Part shown: positions 53,848 to 64,000 of the stretch, piece by piece
Position numbering within the stretch: the stretch's first letter is position 1
Layout: every line of letters begins with the position of its first letter
Origin: Brasilonema angustatum HA4187-MV1
GTDB lineage: Bacteria; Cyanobacteriota; Cyanobacteriia; Cyanobacteriales; Nostocaceae
Assembly: GCA_019359695.1 (NCBI GenBank)
Contig: JAHHGV010000020.1
Location: 84,356 to 148,355, forward strand
DNA: 64,000 bases
Direction of reading: 5' to 3'
Translations under genes and position numbers: made by a program
Notes under the pieces: generated by a model
The model's input: only the letters and a program-made list of their open reading frames with translations
What the model was told of the DNA's origin: nothing
Databases searched by the model: none

Positions 53848-56484
53848 ATGACTTCTGCTGACGCGTCGCTACAAATTCCTTCCCAAACCTCAAACTATAC
53901 AACCAATGATGTTGTACTTAGTTTGAAAACAAACCCTCAATTAGACGCAGATAATACTCAGCAGGGAGCATATACCAACATTGTTAATAGCTTCATAAAA
54001 CCAGTCAACACGAACAACCTTAATTCGCCGTCTACCAACCTATCTGCTGAAAGTTTTAGCAGGTTGCCTGTTGTGAATGAGAGCGATACACTGCTCAATA
54101 ACTCCGAAGACTTCGAGAACCAAGTAGGTAGAAGCTATTATGACTTTGGACTAGCGGGCGACTTGAGCAAGGGCAAGGATGAATTACTGAATCATAACGC
54201 TCAAGGAAATCCACCGCAAAAGGTGGCTCAAGAGAGTTTGGTTTTTATTGACCCTCATTTAGAAGATTATCAAAGTCTGGTTGCTGGTATCTCACCAGAA
54301 GCGAAGGTGGTTGTGCTAGATCCCTCCAAGGATGGTATCGAACAAATCACGAGGGAATTGTCCAACTACAATCACGTCGTTTCCAAAGTAGAAATTCTTT
54401 CTCATGGCGCATCAGGGCGTCTGCAATTGGGACAAACTTCCTTAGATTCTGCTGCCCTTAACCGATACAGCCAACAATTACAAAGTTGGGCAGAAGCCCT
54501 GACTGATAATGCTGATATCCTCATCGATGGCTGTAACGTTGCTCAAGGCGAACAAGGTAAACGTTTTGTAACAAAGCTGAGCGAATTCACAGGGGCTGAT
54601 ATTGCTGCTTCCACCGATTTAACTGGGGATGCTGCTCAAGGAGGCGATTGGAATTTAGAGTATAAAGTCGGTCAAATAGAATCAGTGTCATCGTTGCAAC
54701 CCCAAACGCAGCGAACATACCATGCAACTTTGGGAGAGGCAATTAATTTTCCAGAAGGTTTCATGAAGAGCATCGAGGACTACGGGGCAAAACCTGACGA
54801 TGGTATCGACGATACTGCCGCTATCCAAAAAGCGCTTGACGATGATCGGCGCGATGTTAACGGCAACTCTCTATATGGTGCACCCGACCAGTACAACGGT
54901 CGCCCTAAAGTACTTTACTTGCCAGCAGGTACTTACGATGTGAGTGGTACACTCAATTGGATTGGCAGCGACGTCACTCTTCAAGGTCAGGGCAATGGCG
55001 CTACCACTATCCGCCTTAGGGACAATGCATCTGGCTTCGATAACCCTAATGCCCCCAAGCCAGTCATTCAAACCCAAGATGGTAATATGTCTTTCCGCCA
55101 GTACATTAGGAACCTCACCGTTAATACTGGAAAGGGGAATACTGGGGCGATCGGCATAGACTATATTTCCAACAATGTTGGTTCAATGCGTGATGTCACA
55201 ATTAAATCTGAAGACGGCAAGGGTTTTGCAGGTCTAGCAATGGATCGCAATTGGCCAGGTCCGTGTCTGATTAAGCATGTCCAAATTGAAGGCTTTGACT
55301 ATGGCATTCGGGTCAGCCCAGGTGAATATGGTCCAACTTTCGAGGACATCACCCTGAAAAACCAACAGGTAGCAGGTATTAATAACGTGTACGGGGCGCT
55401 CACGATTCGCGGACTGCACAGCACCAACAGTGTACCAGTGATTAAAGGAACGAGCTGGGCTGGTATGGTTACCTTACTAGACGCTAACCTCCAAGGGGGT
55501 GCACCCAACGTTAGCGCAATTGAAACCGAAGGCGAACTCTACGCGCGCAACCTTACTACCAGTGGCTACCAGTCAGCAATTAAGTACAAAGGTGTGGTGG
55601 TTCCTGGTACAATGCAGACCGAATATGCCTCAAATACCTACCAGTTGTTCGATGGTCCTAAGCAGTCTCTGAATTTGCCAATCAAGGAGACTCCGGAGTA
55701 CCACGACAACAATATGGCGAATTGGGGACGCTTTGAGTCCAAAGAGTATGGCGATATGAGCTCTTTGCAGTCGTTGCTCAACTCCGGCAAGTCCACAATT
55801 TACTTCCCCTTTGACAAATACTTCTCCTACAACGAAACGGTAGTTACCGTACCCGCATCGGTCAAACGCATCGTCGGCTTTTCATCAGTGATTAATGAGC
55901 ACCCTGATGGTAAAAACGGCGGCGGCATTAAGTTTGTAGTCGAGGGGGATAGTTCAGATCCGCTCATTGTTGAGCAGTTCGGCTATGGAGTCAAAGTGGA
56001 GCAAAAGTCATCGCGACCAGTAGCGCTCAAGGATGGCATCTATCAGTACACCTCAAGTCCTGGTGCAGGCGACTTGTTCCTTGAGGACGTAGGTATTCAA
56101 CCCCTCCGAGTTCAACCTAATCAGAACGTTTGGGCACGACAGTTAAATGACGAATATGACGGCACCAAGATCCTGAATGACGGCGGTAATCTTTGGATTT
56201 TGGGACTCAAGACCGAACGTACTGGCACCGTGATCGAATCGCAAAACAGCGCGAAGACTGAGTTGCTAGGAGGGGTTATCACTCCGGCGCGCTCGTTTTC
56301 TGCTGAAGAAAAGCTAAAACCAGCCTTCATTAGCAACAACTCTCAAACCTCGCTAGTGTATCGATCAATCTATTACGATCCAGCACAATATTACGACGTT
56401 CAAGTCGAGCAGACGCGTAACGGGGAGACACGTCGATTGTCAAGCAGTCAAATTCCGCAACAGGTGACGCTGTTTGCAGGGTAG
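53848..56484 (+). CDS. DUF4347 and pectate-lyase-like surface protein
   Basis: An 878-residue protein. Residues about 130-298 form DUF4347 (LVFIDPHLEDYQSLVAGISPEAKVVVLDPSKDGIEQIT...EILSHGASGRLQLG...LIDGCNVAQGEQGKRF...), common at the N terminus of large cyanobacterial surface proteins. From about 300, SIEDYGAKPDDGIDDTAAIQKALDDD and LPAGTYDVSGTL are the start of a pectate-lyase-3/GH28-related right-handed beta helix, which continues to about residue 600. A second beta-helix-like part follows (MSSLQSLLNSGKSTIYFPFDKYFSYN...). No classical signal peptide is seen at the N terminus. A role in binding or cutting exopolysaccharide is inferred. Confidence 0.82.
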   Translation: MTSADASLQIPSQTSNYTTNDVVLSLKTNPQLDADNTQQGAYTNIVNSFIKPVNTNNLNSPSTNLSAESFSRLPVVNESDTLLNNSEDFENQVGRSYYDFGLAGDLSKGKDELLNHNAQGNPPQKVAQESLVFIDPHLEDYQSLVAGISPEAKVVVLDPSKDGIEQITRELSNYNHVVSKVEILSHGASGRLQLGQTSLDSAALNRYSQQLQSWAEALTDNADILIDGCNVAQGEQGKRFVTKLSEFTGADIAASTDLTGDAAQGGDWNLEYKVGQIESVSSLQPQTQRTYHATLGEAINFPEGFMKSIEDYGAKPDDGIDDTAAIQKALDDDRRDVNGNSLYGAPDQYNGRPKVLYLPAGTYDVSGTLNWIGSDVTLQGQGNGATTIRLRDNASGFDNPNAPKPVIQTQDGNMSFRQYIRNLTVNTGKGNTGAIGIDYISNNVGSMRDVTIKSEDGKGFAGLAMDRNWPGPCLIKHVQIEGFDYGIRVSPGEYGPTFEDITLKNQQVAGINNVYGALTIRGLHSTNSVPVIKGTSWAGMVTLLDANLQGGAPNVSAIETEGELYARNLTTSGYQSAIKYKGVVVPGTMQTEYASNTYQLFDGPKQSLNLPIKETPEYHDNNMANWGRFESKEYGDMSSLQSLLNSGKSTIYFPFDKYFSYNETVVTVPASVKRIVGFSSVINEHPDGKNGGGIKFVVEGDSSDPLIVEQFGYGVKVEQKSSRPVALKDGIYQYTSSPGAGDLFLEDVGIQPLRVQPNQNVWARQLNDEYDGTKILNDGGNLWILGLKTERTGTVIESQNSAKTELLGGVITPARSFSAEEKLKPAFISNNSQTSLVYRSIYYDPAQYYDVQVEQTRNGETRRLSSSQIPQQVTLFAG

Positions 56485-56556
56485 TGTTAACGATGCAGAG
56501 TATGAGGGTAGAGTGAGGAATACCCCTCTACTCTATGCCCTCATACCTTTGTTCGG

Positions 56557-58230
56557 TCATAAACTCGGCAATTCCTCCAAAATCGTAAACCGAATGTGAT
56601 TAATTGCTAACTCACCAATTGAAAGATCTTCTTTGGTGAGCCTAGCCCCCTGACTCATCAAGGTTTCAAAGGAGATTCCTTTGCCAATTTCAATGTGATA
56701 CCAGCATAAGCCCATAAAAAACCTTGCAGGATAAGGTCCACCCCTACCAATATCATCAGGGTTGGATTCCATCGGTAACCAGCCGAAGCCAGGTATGTAA
56801 AATTCCAGCCAAACGTGATTATATTGAGGTTGCAGAGGAACTTGCTGGTATTCCGCGTAGGGAGGACATTTGTAGCGACCGACTGTACGACAAGGGATAC
56901 CATTTAAACGGCATAGAGCAAGTAAAACGCCCACATACTCGCCGCAGGAACCAACACCTCGTTCTAAAACAATATCCGGCGTGTCAATATGGGGTTTAAT
57001 ACCATAAGACAACTCATCGTAGACGTAGTTGCGGATATTGTACATTTTCCGCAGCACATTAGTTTCAGTTCCAATTGCTTCACGAGCAGCGCGGCGAACG
57101 ATGCTGGTATCCATTGCCAAATCATCATCATCCACTAGGTAGCGGGATTTCAGTTCTACTGACAATTCAGGTACATTCTCTACATCTGTAGGTGTTATGC
57201 GATACTTGATTCCCCGGACTTCCAAAACTGCTTTCCAGCCAAAAATATGTCGTTCGCCTGGAGTGAGGGCATCAAATTTGAAAAGAGCGACACGTTGCCC
57301 TTGTACGATTTCTTCTGTAAAAGGTAGACCAATCGGTTCAATGTGTTTGATCTTTTGACGCTCAGTTTCTGAGGGCAAAGCAATACGCCATTCTACCTCT
57401 GGTAAATACACATCCTCTAATGGCGCTATCTCTTCCATATAAGACATTTCTATCAGATAGCCATTGGAGAGGGTATAACGTTTATCAGGATTGTGATAGT
57501 AATTCAGCGGGTGAATGAAAGTGCGATCGCGGTAAGATAACTCATGATTCGGGTCAGCATTGGGATTATCCCGGACATATGGTTCTTCAGAGGCATAGGC
57601 AACGTAGAGAGTTTTTTTGCCCGTCTGACTATCTTTATGTATCGCTATCCCCGTGGGAGAATCAAACGGTGTCAGTACACCAAATTTAACTTCCCCAGTA
57701 GCCCTGTCGATACAGTACACAGTTTGTTCCACTGTGTCGCTGACCCAAAGTGTTTCTTCATCCACTGCCAAATTTTCTACCCCAACCCCAGGGGCAAAAA
57801 ATTTAGTAATTTGTTTTCGCGTATCGCGATCAAAAATCAGAATACCTCCCTGCTTTTGGCAACTAACGTAGATAGTTGATTCCCAAACAGCAATCCCATC
57901 AGCTGTATAAGGTAAGGTTACAAAATGTTCCAAACCCAACGAATTTAGGTTGCACAGATAAACATGATTGCCTCTAGTCAGCCAAAGAGTATCTTTCCAG
58001 ACCGAAAGCCCAGTGACATCCATAAAATCTTTGACTTGATGGGAATTGAGAATTTGGGCGTTGTCAGAGTGGGGGTTAATTTGCAACAAATGCCCTTTGA
58101 CAGTATCAATAGCGATGAGTCTATCTTCAATAAAGGCAATGCCACAAAGGGTAGCAGCACCAAGGGGTCGAATTGTCCTTTTCCCAAGCATTTGGCTGGT
58201 AGATGGAAAACTGGGAAGTGTAAAAGTCAT
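56557..58230 (-). CDS. Transglutaminase-like protein with N-terminal beta-propeller
   Basis: About 557 residues. The first ~250 form repeated blades (GLSVWKDTLWLTRGNHVYLCNL; VSDTVEQTVYCIDRATGEV), a beta-propeller. The C-terminal transglutaminase/protease domain has RGVGSCGEYVGVLLALCRLNGIPCRTVGRY with catalytic Cys, YNHVWLEFYIPGFGWLPMESNPDD with His and Asp. No signal peptide is evident. Such proteins may be proteases or peptide cross-linkers and the substrate is unknown. ATG 58230 is preferred over GTG 58263. Confidence 0.85.
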   Translation of the reverse strand: MTFTLPSFPSTSQMLGKRTIRPLGAATLCGIAFIEDRLIAIDTVKGHLLQINPHSDNAQILNSHQVKDFMDVTGLSVWKDTLWLTRGNHVYLCNLNSLGLEHFVTLPYTADGIAVWESTIYVSCQKQGGILIFDRDTRKQITKFFAPGVGVENLAVDEETLWVSDTVEQTVYCIDRATGEVKFGVLTPFDSPTGIAIHKDSQTGKKTLYVAYASEEPYVRDNPNADPNHELSYRDRTFIHPLNYYHNPDKRYTLSNGYLIEMSYMEEIAPLEDVYLPEVEWRIALPSETERQKIKHIEPIGLPFTEEIVQGQRVALFKFDALTPGERHIFGWKAVLEVRGIKYRITPTDVENVPELSVELKSRYLVDDDDLAMDTSIVRRAAREAIGTETNVLRKMYNIRNYVYDELSYGIKPHIDTPDIVLERGVGSCGEYVGVLLALCRLNGIPCRTVGRYKCPPYAEYQQVPLQPQYNHVWLEFYIPGFGWLPMESNPDDIGRGGPYPARFFMGLCWYHIEIGKGISFETLMSQGARLTKEDLSIGELAINHIRFTILEELPSL

Positions 58231-58263
58231 ATATAAACTAGTTTCATCAAGGGTATAGCACAC

Positions 58264-58751
58264 TTATAGCACCGGAGCAGGGAGCACCGGAGCAGGGAGC
58301 AGGCTGGGAATTGTCCCATGGTTTCCGTCTTTTCTCATTAATTGATGTCCTAATCTACCTGGCAACTGCTATAGTACACGTCACTATCAAACGGGTTCAG
58401 AATTGGCTTAACAGAGAATTCATTTCCCTGTTTTGGCATAATTTTGATTTGCGAACCGTATTAATGATGAGTCGTACTTAGAATCGAAGGAGATAATGTC
58501 TTGGTGACGGAGTTTTCTACTTGTGTTACTCATAATTATCAATATTCTTTTGTGTGATGGAATTCTTCGTGACCGAGTAGCACACCCATATTATCCGGAA
58601 GATTATCCGCAAGAAAAAATGCGCAATTGTCAAGAATTCCACGTGCATTGTACAACTTGGTGCTCAACCTAATGTAACCTTGTGTTGATGGTTTTCCAGC
58701 CATTGCTAAATTATGATCGAATTTTGTAACCATTCCCTGTGACCTATCGCG
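58264..58751. other. Intergenic region between divergent genes
   Basis: Holds a family A MITE remnant (58265-58373) and the promoter region of the P-type ATPase. A 74-residue minus-strand frame (58539-58763) overlaps the ATPase start and shows no family match. Confidence 0.45.
58265..58373. mobile_element. MITE-like element, family A, partial copy
   Basis: TATAGCA at the left and GATGTCCTAATCTACCTGGCA with TGCTATA at the right match the copies at 5317-5418 and 51543-51658. The centre differs, with two tandem CCGGAGCAGGGAGCA units. Confidence 0.6.
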
Positions 58752-61625
58752 ATGTCTGCTCACTCTCTACCTGAAAAAGCCGCCGCTGTTTGGCATAGTT
58801 TGGAAGTTGATAAATCATTGGAACTGCTTAAGACAAACGCAGACAGTGGCTTAACACCCCAAGAAGTACAACAGCGGTTGCAAGAATATGGTCCCAACGA
58901 ACTAGAAGAAACTGCTGGACGCAGTGCTTGGGAAATTTTGCTGGACCAGTTCAAAAACATCATGTTGTTGATGCTGATTGCCGTAGCCATAATTTCTGGG
59001 GTCATAGACCTGCTAGATTGGCGAGAAAAGCTGGCAAAAGGTGAGATGCCATTTAAAGACACAATCGCCATTTTAGCGATTGTTATCCTCAACGGCATAC
59101 TCGGTTATGTCCAAGAAAGCCGTGCAGAAAAAGCCTTAGCAGCCCTGAAAAAACTTGCCTCTCCCAACGTACGAGTCATACGAAGTCGCCAACCAGTTGA
59201 AATAGCTGGTAAGGATTTGGTACCAGGAGATGTGATGCTCGTGGAAGCAGGGGTACAGGTTGCTGCAGACGGACGCCTCATAGAACAATCTAACCTGCAA
59301 GTACGAGAATCGGCACTCACAGGAGAAGCTGAAGCGGTTAATAAACGGGCAGAACTTGTCTTGCCTGAAGAAACTTCCCTTGGCGATCGCCTTAATGTAG
59401 TCTACCAAGGTACTGAAGTCGTTCAAGGACGCGCCAAGATTCTGGTGACAAACACTGGGATGCAAACAGAACTTGGCAAAATAGCTTCTATGTTGCAGGC
59501 GGTGGAAAGTGAACCAACTCCATTGCAACAGCGGATGACTCAACTTGGTAATGTGCTCGTCACGGGTTCTTTGATTTTGGTTGCGATCGTCGTTGGCGGC
59601 GGTGTCATCCAAAACATGATCCAAGGAAAAGGTTTTAGCAACCTTAAAGAGCTTGTGGAAGTTTCTCTAAGTATGGCAGTCGCTGTCGTGCCAGAAGGTT
59701 TACCCGCAGTTATTACCGTTACCTTGGCACTGGGAACCCAGCGCATGGTACGTCGCAATGCTTTGATTCGCAAACTCCCAGCAGTGGAAACCCTAGGTTC
59801 TGTCACGACTATTTGTTCTGATAAAACTGGCACTTTAACTCAGAACAAGATGGTCGTCCAATCCGCTTACACGAACAACAATACTTTTCGTGTAACAGGA
59901 GAAGGTTACACCCCCAAAGGGGAGTTTCAGTTGGATGGTCAAACAATTTCCATAAACCAATCTCCAGAAATCCAAACTTTATTAGTTGCCTGTGCGTTGT
60001 GTAATGATTCATTTTTGCAACAGGAACAAGGAGAATGGAAAATTTTGGGCGACCCAACAGAAGGCGCTTTGATAACCCTGGCGGGGAAAGGAGGAATAGA
60101 AAAAGACCAGTGGGACAGCAAGCTGCCCCGCGTTAGCGAGTTCCCCTTCTCCTCAGAACGTAAACGAATGAGCGTGATTTGTCGGGTTGAAGGAGTGAAC
60201 GATGGTGTATCGGCGTTAACATCACCAGACCCTGCAATCAACAACTTATTGCAATCTGAAAAGTATTTAATGTTCACAAAAGGGTCGCCAGAGTTAATTT
60301 TGGCACGTTGTACCCACTTTTACGCAAGCACTGGCTCAGCAGGTTTGGATGATCAGCAACGCCGCTATATTTTAGCAGAAAATGACCAAATGGCGGGCAA
60401 AGGTTTGCGAGTGCTGGGTTTTGCTTACAAACCCCTCACCGAAATTCCGCCGGAAGGGTCAGATGAGACATCCGAGCAAGGCTTAGTTTGGCTGGGATTG
60501 ATCGGAATGCTGGATGCACCACGCCCAGAAGTACGAGCAGCAGTGCAAGAATGTCGGGATGCAGGTATTCGACCAGTGATGATTACTGGAGACCATCAAC
60601 TCACAGCACGAGCGATCGCCACTGATTTGGGAATTGCTCAAGAAGGCGATCGCGCCATTACAGGTCAAGAGTTGCAACGGATGACCGACCAAGAACTGGA
60701 GCAAAACGTTGACTTAGTAAGCATTTACGCTCGTGTAGCCCCCGAACATAAACTGCGAATTGTACAAGCGCTGCAACGTCGAGGCAGATTTGTCGCCATG
60801 ACAGGTGACGGTGTCAACGATGCACCAGCCCTCAAACAAGCTGACATCGGTATTGCAATGGGTATCACTGGTACCGACGTGAGCAAGGAAGCCAGTGATA
60901 TGGTGTTACTTGATGACAACTTTGCTACCATTGTCTCTGCCACAAAAGAAGGTAGAGTTGTTTACACCAACATTCGCCGCTTTATCAAGTACATTCTTGG
61001 AAGTAATATTGGTGAGGTGATCACGATTGCAGCAGCACCAGTTCTTGGACTGGGAGGCGTTCCCCTCAGCCCATTGCAAATTCTTTGGATGAACCTCGTT
61101 ACGGACGGTTTACCAGCACTAGCTTTAGCTGTAGAACCTCCAGAACCCGACGTGATGAAGCGCCCGCCCTTCAGTCCGCGCGAAAGTATTTTTGCTAGGG
61201 GATTGGGTTCTTACATGATTCGGATTGGTATTATCTTTGCCATCATCTCGATTGTTCTGATGGAGTGGGCATATTATCATGTTCAAACAGTCACTGGTCC
61301 AGGACTAGACCCAGAACGATGGAAAACAATGGTATTCACTACCCTATGTGTTGCCCAAATGGGTCACGCTATTGCAATTCGCTCAAATTCCCGACTGACT
61401 ATAGAAATGAATCCTTTCTCAAATCTCTTTGTACTGGGGGCTGTTGTGATCACAACAATTTTGCAATTAATGCTGATTTATGTGGCACCCCTACGCAATT
61501 TCTTTGGTACTCACTGGCTGAGTCCAACTGAGTTGGGTATTTGCATTGGTTTTAGTGCTTTGATGTTTGTGTGGATTGAACTCGAAAAACTTTTCTTACG
61601 GTTGATGGGTAAAAAACCTGTTTAA
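58752..61625 (+). CDS. Cation-transporting P-type ATPase, PacL-like Ca2+ pump
   Basis: A 957-residue type II P-ATPase in the plasma membrane. N-terminal cation ATPase domain ([15 protein letters not shown]), actuator with LTGEAEAV, M4 motif [13 protein letters not shown], phosphorylation motif CSDKTGTLT with Asp357, [36 protein letters not shown], and the M5-M6 region [13 protein letters not shown] with [18 protein letters not shown]. These residues fit Ca2+ or Mn2+ export of the PacL/SERCA type. Metal specificity is inferred. It lies divergent to the transglutaminase gene. Confidence 0.94.
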   Translation: MSAHSLPEKAAAVWHSLEVDKSLELLKTNADSGLTPQEVQQRLQEYGPNELEETAGRSAWEILLDQFKNIMLLMLIAVAIISGVIDLLDWREKLAKGEMPFKDTIAILAIVILNGILGYVQESRAEKALAALKKLASPNVRVIRSRQPVEIAGKDLVPGDVMLVEAGVQVAADGRLIEQSNLQVRESALTGEAEAVNKRAELVLPEETSLGDRLNVVYQGTEVVQGRAKILVTNTGMQTELGKIASMLQAVESEPTPLQQRMTQLGNVLVTGSLILVAIVVGGGVIQNMIQGKGFSNLKELVEVSLSMAVAVVPEGLPAVITVTLALGTQRMVRRNALIRKLPAVETLGSVTTICSDKTGTLTQNKMVVQSAYTNNNTFRVTGEGYTPKGEFQLDGQTISINQSPEIQTLLVACALCNDSFLQQEQGEWKILGDPTEGALITLAGKGGIEKDQWDSKLPRVSEFPFSSERKRMSVICRVEGVNDGVSALTSPDPAINNLLQSEKYLMFTKGSPELILARCTHFYASTGSAGLDDQQRRYILAENDQMAGKGLRVLGFAYKPLTEIPPEGSDETSEQGLVWLGLIGMLDAPRPEVRAAVQECRDAGIRPVMITGDHQLTARAIATDLGIAQEGDRAITGQELQRMTDQELEQNVDLVSIYARVAPEHKLRIVQALQRRGRFVAMTGDGVNDAPALKQADIGIAMGITGTDVSKEASDMVLLDDNFATIVSATKEGRVVYTNIRRFIKYILGSNIGEVITIAAAPVLGLGGVPLSPLQILWMNLVTDGLPALALAVEPPEPDVMKRPPFSPRESIFARGLGSYMIRIGIIFAIISIVLMEWAYYHVQTVTGPGLDPERWKTMVFTTLCVAQMGHAIAIRSNSRLTIEMNPFSNLFVLGAVVITTILQLMLIYVAPLRNFFGTHWLSPTELGICIGFSALMFVWIELEKLFLRLMGKKPV

Positions 61626-61796
61626 AAGGCGAATTTTCACTCAAAGACGGTGGGCAGCGTCCATTTCAGGCATGTCTCACCGTCGTCCATTCTCTACTTG
61701 ATTTGATTAGATTTGTTGCAAAAATCCGATTATCGTTTAGATGCTGCGGTTTAACTCCGAGTCCTACTGAATGCTCGCAAGCTATGACAACAAACC

Positions 61797-62108
61797 TTGG
61801 TGATTAGTGGTTGTCTTGCGAGTTTAGGAGGTGCTTATTTAACTCTAGTACAGGTAAGATTTTTTGCCGAGGGGATGAGTGCTGGTAAGGGATTTATTGC
61901 GATCGCAGCCTTAATTTTTGGCAGATGGCATCCTATAGGTAGTGCTTTGGCTAGTTTGCTGTTTGGGGCTACAGAAGCTTTACAATTGCGAATTCAGGTA
62001 TTAGGGGATTTGTTAATACGTAGCGCGATAATTTTTGGGACAGAAGTGATAGAGAATCTACATTTTGACCCAGGAAATTCAATTTTTCTCCAGAAAATAA
62101 GGAGCTAA
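61797..62108 (+). pseudogene. C-terminal fragment of an ABC transporter permease
   Basis: A 103-residue frame without a proper start (TTG/GTG). SGCLASLGGAYLTLVQVRFFAEGMSAGKGFIAIAALIFGRWHPIGSALASLLFGATEALQLR is the distal part of a BmpC-type (nucleoside/branched-chain-like) permease, whose full length is about 300 residues. The upstream two thirds and the partner ATPase and binding protein are missing. This is the remnant of a deleted transport operon. Confidence 0.72.
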
Positions 62109-62647
62109 AACTTACGCCTTGACAAAATTGTCGAAATGTGCAGGTACGATCATGAGAAAGGTCATACTCTTCAATTAGGCGTTAAGCGTAGCTCTACTAT
62201 AGGCGATCGCTCATCACCAGTGGCTTGGGAACACGGATAATATCTATTTAGGACTTACGCACTTTACAAATAAACTATTGTGTGCAGAATGCAAAGAGTG
62301 CCAACTTCGGTGTGGTTCTGCAATAGTCAGATTTCGCAAGAATTTTCCTCTATCTACTGGCGCATAAGTTGATTTTGCTTGCACCTAATTAAAGAAGGAA
62401 TGGCAGCAAATAAGTCTGATTCATAAAATCGATTTTTGTCAATGCGTAAGTCCTACTATTGTTAAGCTATGCCTAAGGCTTGCGCCACGGCGATCGCTGC
62501 AATTCGCGGCGTCTGGGCAGGAGATACGGCACGCTGAGTCGTTTCACGACACACGCAAGAAACGCTCAACACGACATTTCAAGCATTTTATGTAAGAAGT
62601 CTATTTAGCTCCATTCGACATACAACTTTACTCGCGTGAGGTTTCTT
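62109..62647. other. Intergenic region with a MITE
   Basis: A 540-base region before the monooxygenase. It is dominated by the family B element at 62249-62455 and a GC-rich repeat stretch near 62480-62560. No gene is seen. Confidence 0.5.
62249..62455. mobile_element. MITE-like element, family B, copy 2
   Basis: A 207-bp element bounded by perfect 13-bp terminal inverted repeats TAGGACTTACGCA and TGCGTAAGTCCTA. The subterminal CTTTACAAA is shared with copy 1 at 51755. There is no ORF. Probably mobilised in trans by an IS630-type transposase encoded elsewhere. Confidence 0.75.
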
Positions 62648-63883
62648 ATGAAAACAACAAATACTCATACGCAACAAAAAGCTCAAACGGAGAAATTGTC
62701 TAAACCTATTGTCGAGAAAATTGCCATTGTCGGTGGTGGACTTGGCGGTTTAGCGGCTGCTGTAGCATTGCAAAAACAGGGGTTTGATGTTCACGTTTAC
62801 GAAAAAGCACAAGAATTCCGTCCTGCAGGTGCTGGTATCAGTCTTGCCCCAAACGGCTTAAACTGCCTTGCTGCTATTGAACCAAGCATAGTTGAGGATC
62901 TCAAACATGCGGGCTGCGACGTTCGTCAGGGAATTTTCAAAAAAATGACAGGAGAAATAATCCAGATTAACCCAATAAGAAGCAGGTATTTAGAGAAATA
63001 CGGACAGCCATTGATAACGATTTGGTGGTGGCGCGTGCAACAAATCCTTGCATCAAAACTGCTACCAGAAACCATTCACCTCAATTATCGCTGTGTCGGC
63101 TTTGAACAGAATGATAAAGGTATGGAAATATACTTTGAAGATGGAAAAAAAGTATATGCAGATTTGCTGATTGGAGCTGATGGTTTACACTCAGCTGTCA
63201 GAGAAAAGTTAATTGGGGATGGAAAGCCTCATTATGTGGGAAGTATGATTTGGCGCGCTGTCATCAAATATAACTACGAGCGACTTAAGCCTGATGAAGT
63301 CGTTTCTATAAAAGGAAATAAACAGATAATGCGCCTTCTCAATGTAGGTGACGGATATATCTTTTGGGCTATTCGTAAGTTATCGCCAGATTTCTCTGTT
63401 TCCGACAGTGCTACTCTTGCCAAGTCTCGCGTTCTCAATGAACTTGCTGGCTGGGAAGAATCTTTGCGAGGACTCGTAGAAGCAACAGAAGCCGAGCAAA
63501 TCTTAGAAGCACCTATTTGCGATAGAGCACCGTTAACCCACTGGAGTAAAGGCAGGGTAACACTCTTGGGAGATGCTGCTCATCCGATGGCACCTTCAAT
63601 TGGACAGGGTGCTAGTACCACTTTTGAAGATGCATACGAACTTGCCCAATGCTTTTCTCAATCATCTAGCATTGAAGAAGCTCTTACTAGCTACGAGAAG
63701 CGTCGCATCGATCGCACACAAATTATCCAAACTCGCAGTGCATTGGCGGATATGCGCAGCTATGAAACCGACAGCGAAACATCTTCTAGGCAGACACAGG
63801 AGCAGCCACAAACGCAAACTGGTGAGGAGTTTCAAGATTGGCTTCATAATTACAAACCTTTTGTGACGAGTTTTGGAGTTTAG
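62648..63883 (+). CDS. FAD-dependent monooxygenase
   Basis: About 411 residues, flavoprotein monooxygenase of the PHBH/salicylate hydroxylase/zeaxanthin epoxidase group. KIAIVGGGLGGLAAAVALQKQGFDVHVYEKA is the dinucleotide-binding motif, DLLIGADGLHSAVREKL the DG motif, and LLGDAAHPMAPSIGQGASTTFEDAYELA the GD motif. The C terminus is polar (TDSETSSRQTQEQPQTQTGEE). The ATG at 62648 is chosen; a GTG lies 12 nt upstream. Aromatic hydroxylation or epoxidation of a terpenoid are both possible. Neighbours give no hint. Confidence 0.9.
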   Translation: MKTTNTHTQQKAQTEKLSKPIVEKIAIVGGGLGGLAAAVALQKQGFDVHVYEKAQEFRPAGAGISLAPNGLNCLAAIEPSIVEDLKHAGCDVRQGIFKKMTGEIIQINPIRSRYLEKYGQPLITIWWWRVQQILASKLLPETIHLNYRCVGFEQNDKGMEIYFEDGKKVYADLLIGADGLHSAVREKLIGDGKPHYVGSMIWRAVIKYNYERLKPDEVVSIKGNKQIMRLLNVGDGYIFWAIRKLSPDFSVSDSATLAKSRVLNELAGWEESLRGLVEATEAEQILEAPICDRAPLTHWSKGRVTLLGDAAHPMAPSIGQGASTTFEDAYELAQCFSQSSSIEEALTSYEKRRIDRTQIIQTRSALADMRSYETDSETSSRQTQEQPQTQTGEEFQDWLHNYKPFVTSFGV

Positions 63884-64000
63884 ACTAGTTCGCGGTGCGA
63901 AACTGACGAGACAATCACGAAACAGTACTATTAAATATAAAAAATAAGAAAAAGTAACATGGAGATTAATAGTAGCAACGAGATAAATTATATGAGGATT

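Noticed and set aside
58539..58763. 74-residue minus-strand frame
   Set aside because: It overlaps the start of the P-type ATPase and shows no recognisable family.

Overview
The window comes from a cyanobacterium, most likely a filamentous, Nostocales-type genome. The octamer GCGATCGC (HIP1) is scattered through most genes, and several genes are cyanobacterial in character: crtQ-type zeta-carotene desaturase, ictB, cyanoexosortase B with its partner, a kinase-less KdpD, a TLP40-like cyclophilin and cyanobacterial V4R, roadblock and PATAN (DUF4388) proteins. Intergenic DNA is crowded with tandem heptamers, small hairpins and MITE-like foldback elements, as is usual in large filamentous cyanobacterial genomes. 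No tRNA, rRNA, CRISPR array, complete transposase or phage gene was recognised.

Layout. 0.3-5.3 kb (+): three V4R-like proteins alternate with two Roadblock/LC7 proteins and one DUF4388/PATAN protein. This looks like a small signalling or polarity cluster. 5.6-11.8 kb (-): housekeeping genes, namely a ChuX-like heme protein, PhoH ATPase, rpsU, the overlapping rpsP-KH pair, ffh and anmK. 11.9-18.4 kb (-): the potassium operon kdpA-kdpB-(broken kdpF-like)-kdpC-kdpD, where kdpD is only the sensor half. 19.2-24.8 kb (+): a STAND NTPase with nine 42-residue TPRs, a histidine kinase, a NarL-type regulator and a phosphoribosyltransferase. 25-35 kb, mostly (-): a TPR protein, a methyltransferase (+), a cyclophilin, a Uma2 protein, two tandem rhomboids, smpB, ictB and a GAF protein whose kinase H-box lacks histidine. 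36.4-43.2 kb (+): a polysaccharide-export and exosortase cluster (DegT aminotransferase, cyanoexosortase B, its associated protein, Wza-like exporter, Wzc-like BY-kinase). 43.2-46.6 kb: a frameshifted MEKHLA gene and a dynamin-like GTPase with an altered P-loop. 46.9-48.9 kb: about 2 kb of very AT-rich DNA with no convincing gene. 48.9-58.3 kb: a ribbon-helix-helix protein, zds, an SRPBCC protein, a mobile-element-rich stretch, a Cas4/RecB-like nuclease, a DUF4347/pectate-lyase surface protein and a transglutaminase/beta-propeller protein. 58.7-64 kb (+): a PacL-type Ca2+ ATPase, the tail of a lost ABC permease and an FAD monooxygenase.

How the parts fit. Three blocks look functionally coherent: Kdp potassium uptake, the exosortase/exopolysaccharide export cluster, and the V4R/Roadblock/PATAN cluster. 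The last is the best candidate for a poorly described system. It brings together a small-molecule-binding fold, a GTPase-regulator fold and a domain linked in cyanobacteria to type IV pilus control, but no partner GTPase is present in the window. Several genes show decay or unusual catalytic residues: kdpF, the MEKHLA gene, the ABC permease tail, the His-less kinase and the GKN P-loop. These are described individually below.
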